A stretch of 64,000 bases of DNA, taken from assembly GCA_963835525.1 (NCBI GenBank), contig CAWIFM010000003.1, forward strand, positions 868,001-932,000, given 5' to 3'. The position numbers and the translations under genes are program-made. Shown in pieces: positions 62,176-64,000 of the stretch (the first letter of the stretch is position 1; each line of letters opens with the position of its first letter). This DNA comes from DASSUW01 sp963835525. GTDB taxonomy: Bacteria; Actinomycetota; Thermoleophilia; Solirubrobacterales; Solirubrobacteraceae. Under the pieces are notes generated by a model. It did not search any database. It was not told the origin of the DNA and was given only the letters and a program-made list of their open reading frames with translations.

Positions 62176-63024
62176 TTACCGACCGAGCCGCAGCCAGTCG
62201 CCGAAATCGCCCCACGCGCCGGCCGCGCGGTAGGACGCCTCGCGCCAGGCGTGGGCCCATCCGGCGAAGCGGCCGCGGCGGGCGGCGATCACGAAGGCGG
62301 CGAGCAGCCCCAGGCCGGCGAGCGCGATGGCGAGCAACAGCGCCGGGACCGTGAGGTTCGGGTCGCCCGCGGGCTGCACGACGGCGAGCTGCGGCTCGGC
62401 GGCCGGCGGCGGCGTCACGGCCGGTGCCGGCGTGGCGGTGGGCTGGACCGGCGTGACGTCCTGCTCGGACGGCGGCGGCGGGTCGTCGGTCGACGGCGGC
62501 GGCGCGGCGCCGCCGCGGTCGTCGTCGCCGCCGAAGTCGTCGAGCCCGCCGTCATCGACCGGCGGCGCGGGCGTGGAGGCCGGAGGCGGCGGCGCCGCCG
62601 TCGCGGTCGGCGCCGGGGTCGTGGGCGCCGGGGTCGGCTCCGGCTCCGGCGGCTCGCAGCGCTCCTTGTCGTGATCCTTGATCGCGGCGCGGATGGCCGG
62701 GCGGAAGTCCGGGAAGTCGGCGTCGAAGTCGTCGGTGATCGACTGCAGCGTCCGCTTGAGCGCCAGGCGCGAGTGGTCGCAGTTGTCGATCCGGCCGTCG
62801 CGGCGGAAGTCGGCGTAGACGCGGCGCACGACCTTGCGCTTGCGCAGCTTCTCCTTGCGCTCGGCCTCCTCGATCTCCTCCGGCGTGGGCGTCGGCTCCG
62901 GGGTGGGCGTGGCCGTGGGAACCGGCGTCTCCGTCGGCACGGGCGTCGGATCCTGTGCCCAGGCGGGGGCCGCGACCGCGAGGGTCGCGAGCACGGTCAG
63001 GATCACGGTCAGACGCGCGCGCAT
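62176..63024 (-). CDS. secreted proline-rich membrane-anchored protein
   Basis: A 282-residue protein. A signal peptide (to about residue 23, APAWAQ) leads into a Thr/Pro repeat stretch (PTPVPTETPVPTATPTPEP). A charged ~80-residue helical domain follows with a cysteine pair (IDNCDHSRL, KERCEP), then a long Pro/Ala/Thr linker, one membrane helix (about residues 228-250) and a basic Trp-rich tail. The function is unknown. The layout mirrors the protein at 349-906. TACCCT lies eight bases before the ATG, with no Shine-Dalgarno sequence. Confidence 0.72.
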   Translation of the reverse strand: MRARLTVILTVLATLAVAAPAWAQDPTPVPTETPVPTATPTPEPTPTPEEIEEAERKEKLRKRKVVRRVYADFRRDGRIDNCDHSRLALKRTLQSITDDFDADFPDFRPAIRAAIKDHDKERCEPPEPEPTPAPTTPAPTATAAPPPPASTPAPPVDDGGLDDFGGDDDRGGAAPPPSTDDPPPPSEQDVTPVQPTATPAPAVTPPPAAEPQLAVVQPAGDPNLTVPALLLAIALAGLGLLAAFVIAARRGRFAGWAHAWREASYRAAGAWGDFGDWLRLGR

Positions 63025-63032
63025 CGAGGCAG

Positions 63033-63041
63033 AGGGTAGCT
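63033..63041. promoter_or_regulatory. divergent -10 region
   Basis: TACCCT (minus, 63033-63038) is eight bases from the ATG at 63024. GTAGCT (plus, 63036-63041) precedes the galE ATG at 63048 by six bases. The two boxes overlap. Confidence 0.4.
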
Positions 63042-63047
63042 GCCATC

Positions 63048-64000
63048 ATGCCGCCCTCGATGAAGCTCCTCGTCACCGGCGGCGCCGGCTACATCGGCTC
63101 GATCGTCGCCCAGCAGCTGCTCGAGGCAGGCCACGACGTGGTCGTGCTCGACAACCTCTCGCGCGGCCATCGCGCCGCCGTGCCCGAGGGCGCGGAGCTG
63201 ATCGAGCTCGACCTGCTCAACGACGTCGGCCTCCGCAACGCCCTCGACGACGGCTTCGACGGCGTCATGCACTTCGCCGCGCTGGCACTGGTCGCCGAGT
63301 CCGTGGCGCACCCGGAGCGCTACCACCGCTCGAACCACGTCGGCGCGCTCAACCTGCTCGACGCGATGCGCGAGGCGGGCGTCCGCAGGCTCGTGTTCTC
63401 CTCCACCTGCGCGGTCTACGGGGAGCCCGACCAGGTCCCGATGCGCGAGGACATCCCCGCCGCGCCGGTCAACGCCTACGGCAACTCCAAACTCGCGATC
63501 GACCGCATGATCGGCGACGAGTGCCGCGCCCACGGGCTCGCCGCCGCCTCGCTGCGCTACTTCAACGTCGCGGGCGCGCGCGGGGGCCTGGGCGAGGACC
63601 ACGAGCCCGAGACCCACCTGATCCCGCTCGTCCTGCGCGCCGCGGCCGGCGCCAGCGACCACGTGAAGGTCTTCGGCACCGACTACCCGACGCGCGACGG
63701 CACGGCCGTGCGCGACTACATCCACGTCGAGGACCTCGGCGTCGCGCACGCGATGGCGCTCGACGCCGCCGAGGCCGGCCGCCACGCGATCTACAACCTC
63801 GGCACCGGGCACGGCTACTCGGTCAAGCAGGTCGTCGACGCCGCCCGGCGCGTGACCGGGCAGGAGATCCCCGCGCGCGAGGAGCCTCGCCGCCCCGGCG
63901 ATCCGCCGGAGCTGGTGGCCTCCAGCGACCGCATCCGCGCCGAGCTCGGCTGGGAGCCGCGGAAGAGCCTGGACGAGATGATCGCCGACGCGTGGGCCTG
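63048..64000 (+). CDS. galE: UDP-glucose 4-epimerase (3' end outside window)
   Basis: At least 317 residues of an extended SDR that interconverts UDP-glucose and UDP-galactose. Visible are LLVTGGAGYIGSIVAQQLLE (NAD site), MHFAALALVAESVAHPERYH, SSTCAVYGEPDQVPM, Y-x3-K in AYGNSKLAIDRMI, LRYFNVAGARGGLGEDHEPE and RDGTAVRDYIHVEDLGVAHA. These are all typical of bacterial GalE. The stop is not reached. The ATG at 63048 was preferred because a -10 box lies just upstream; an ATG at 63060 is the alternative. Confidence 0.92.
   Translation, partial: MPPSMKLLVTGGAGYIGSIVAQQLLEAGHDVVVLDNLSRGHRAAVPEGAELIELDLLNDVGLRNALDDGFDGVMHFAALALVAESVAHPERYHRSNHVGALNLLDAMREAGVRRLVFSSTCAVYGEPDQVPMREDIPAAPVNAYGNSKLAIDRMIGDECRAHGLAAASLRYFNVAGARGGLGEDHEPETHLIPLVLRAAAGASDHVKVFGTDYPTRDGTAVRDYIHVEDLGVAHAMALDAAEAGRHAIYNLGTGHGYSVKQVVDAARRVTGQEIPAREEPRRPGDPPELVASSDRIRAELGWEPRKSLDEMIADAWA

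Noticed and set aside
62171..62178. Terminator from the CGGT/ACCG pair around TTATTTTA
   Set aside because: A four-base-pair stem is too weak; the AT-rich bases are better explained as stop codon and -10 box.

Overview
The window is about 72% G+C by eye. It has frequent GTG/TTG starts, very tight gene packing (many ATGA, GTGA or TGATG junctions) and many start codons lying only 6-10 bases downstream of a TANNNT -10 box with no Shine-Dalgarno sequence, which suggests leaderless mRNAs. Together with an adenosylcobalamin-dependent class II ribonucleotide reductase, ROK and PadR regulators and a secreted GGxGxD-repeat protein, this points to a high-GC Actinomycetota. My best guess is the Thermoleophilia/Solirubrobacterales, inferred from gene style and not proven.

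About two thirds of the window (1 to roughly 42.2 kb) is one large surface-polysaccharide locus. From 1 to 6.4 kb: the N-terminus of an O-antigen ligase/polymerase-like membrane protein, a small membrane-anchored secreted protein and five glycosyltransferases. From 6.5 to 12.3 kb: a sugar-nucleotide block. A UDP-HexNAc 6-dehydrogenase, an Idh/MocA oxidoreductase, a DegT aminotransferase and a hexapeptide acyltransferase together match the WbpA-WbpB-WbpE-WbpD route to UDP-2,3-diacetamido-2,3-dideoxy-glucuronate, and a nucleotidyltransferase plus a CDP-glucose 4,6-dehydratase form a second branch. From 12.2 to 18.5 kb: two GDP-mannose 4,6-dehydratases, a WecG-type transferase, a DUF2304/GT2 pair and further transferases, several broken by single-base frameshifts. 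From 18.5 to 23.1 kb: a first Wzm/Wzt-type ABC exporter with two methyltransferases. From 23.1 to 31.9 kb: more methyltransferases (two FkbM), GT2, GT4 and a tandem CgeB-like pair, an aminotransferase and a cupin. From 32 to 42.2 kb: a GDP-fucose-synthase-like reductase, an acyltransferase, membrane proteins, a GT2-GT fusion, a small coiled-coil protein, a methyltransferase with a helical tail and a second complete Wzm/Wzt exporter. Both Wzt ATPases carry a long C-terminal extension of the glycan-binding type and both sit beside methyltransferases. The layout therefore resembles ABC-dependent O-antigen systems in which a methylated chain end licenses export.

From 42.2 to 64 kb the content is mostly housekeeping and metabolic: an MFS exporter, heme A synthase, a fatty-acid desaturase with a palindromic site upstream, a secreted beta-propeller protein, a 2-hydroxyacid dehydrogenase, a PadR regulator with an operator over its own promoter, a GNAT acetyltransferase, a membrane-tethered endonuclease/exonuclease/phosphatase-family protein, PEP carboxylase, a putative 38-residue protein, an O6-alkylguanine-DNA alkyltransferase, an aldehyde dehydrogenase, a GGxGxD-repeat secreted protein, a ROK repressor divergent from a DUF1479 dioxygenase, class II ribonucleotide reductase, a secreted proline-rich anchored protein and UDP-glucose 4-epimerase (cut by the window end). 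No tRNA, rRNA, CRISPR array, insertion sequence or origin was recognised.

A quality caveat: single-base frameshifts, mostly extra bases, interrupt otherwise well-conserved genes. They are concentrated at 13.6-18.3 kb and 28.1-31.2 kb, with isolated ones at about 36.06, 37.17, 43.77, 53.63, 58.84 and 60.35 kb. One lies in the ribonucleotide reductase gene, so I read most of them as sequencing or assembly errors rather than true pseudogenes.
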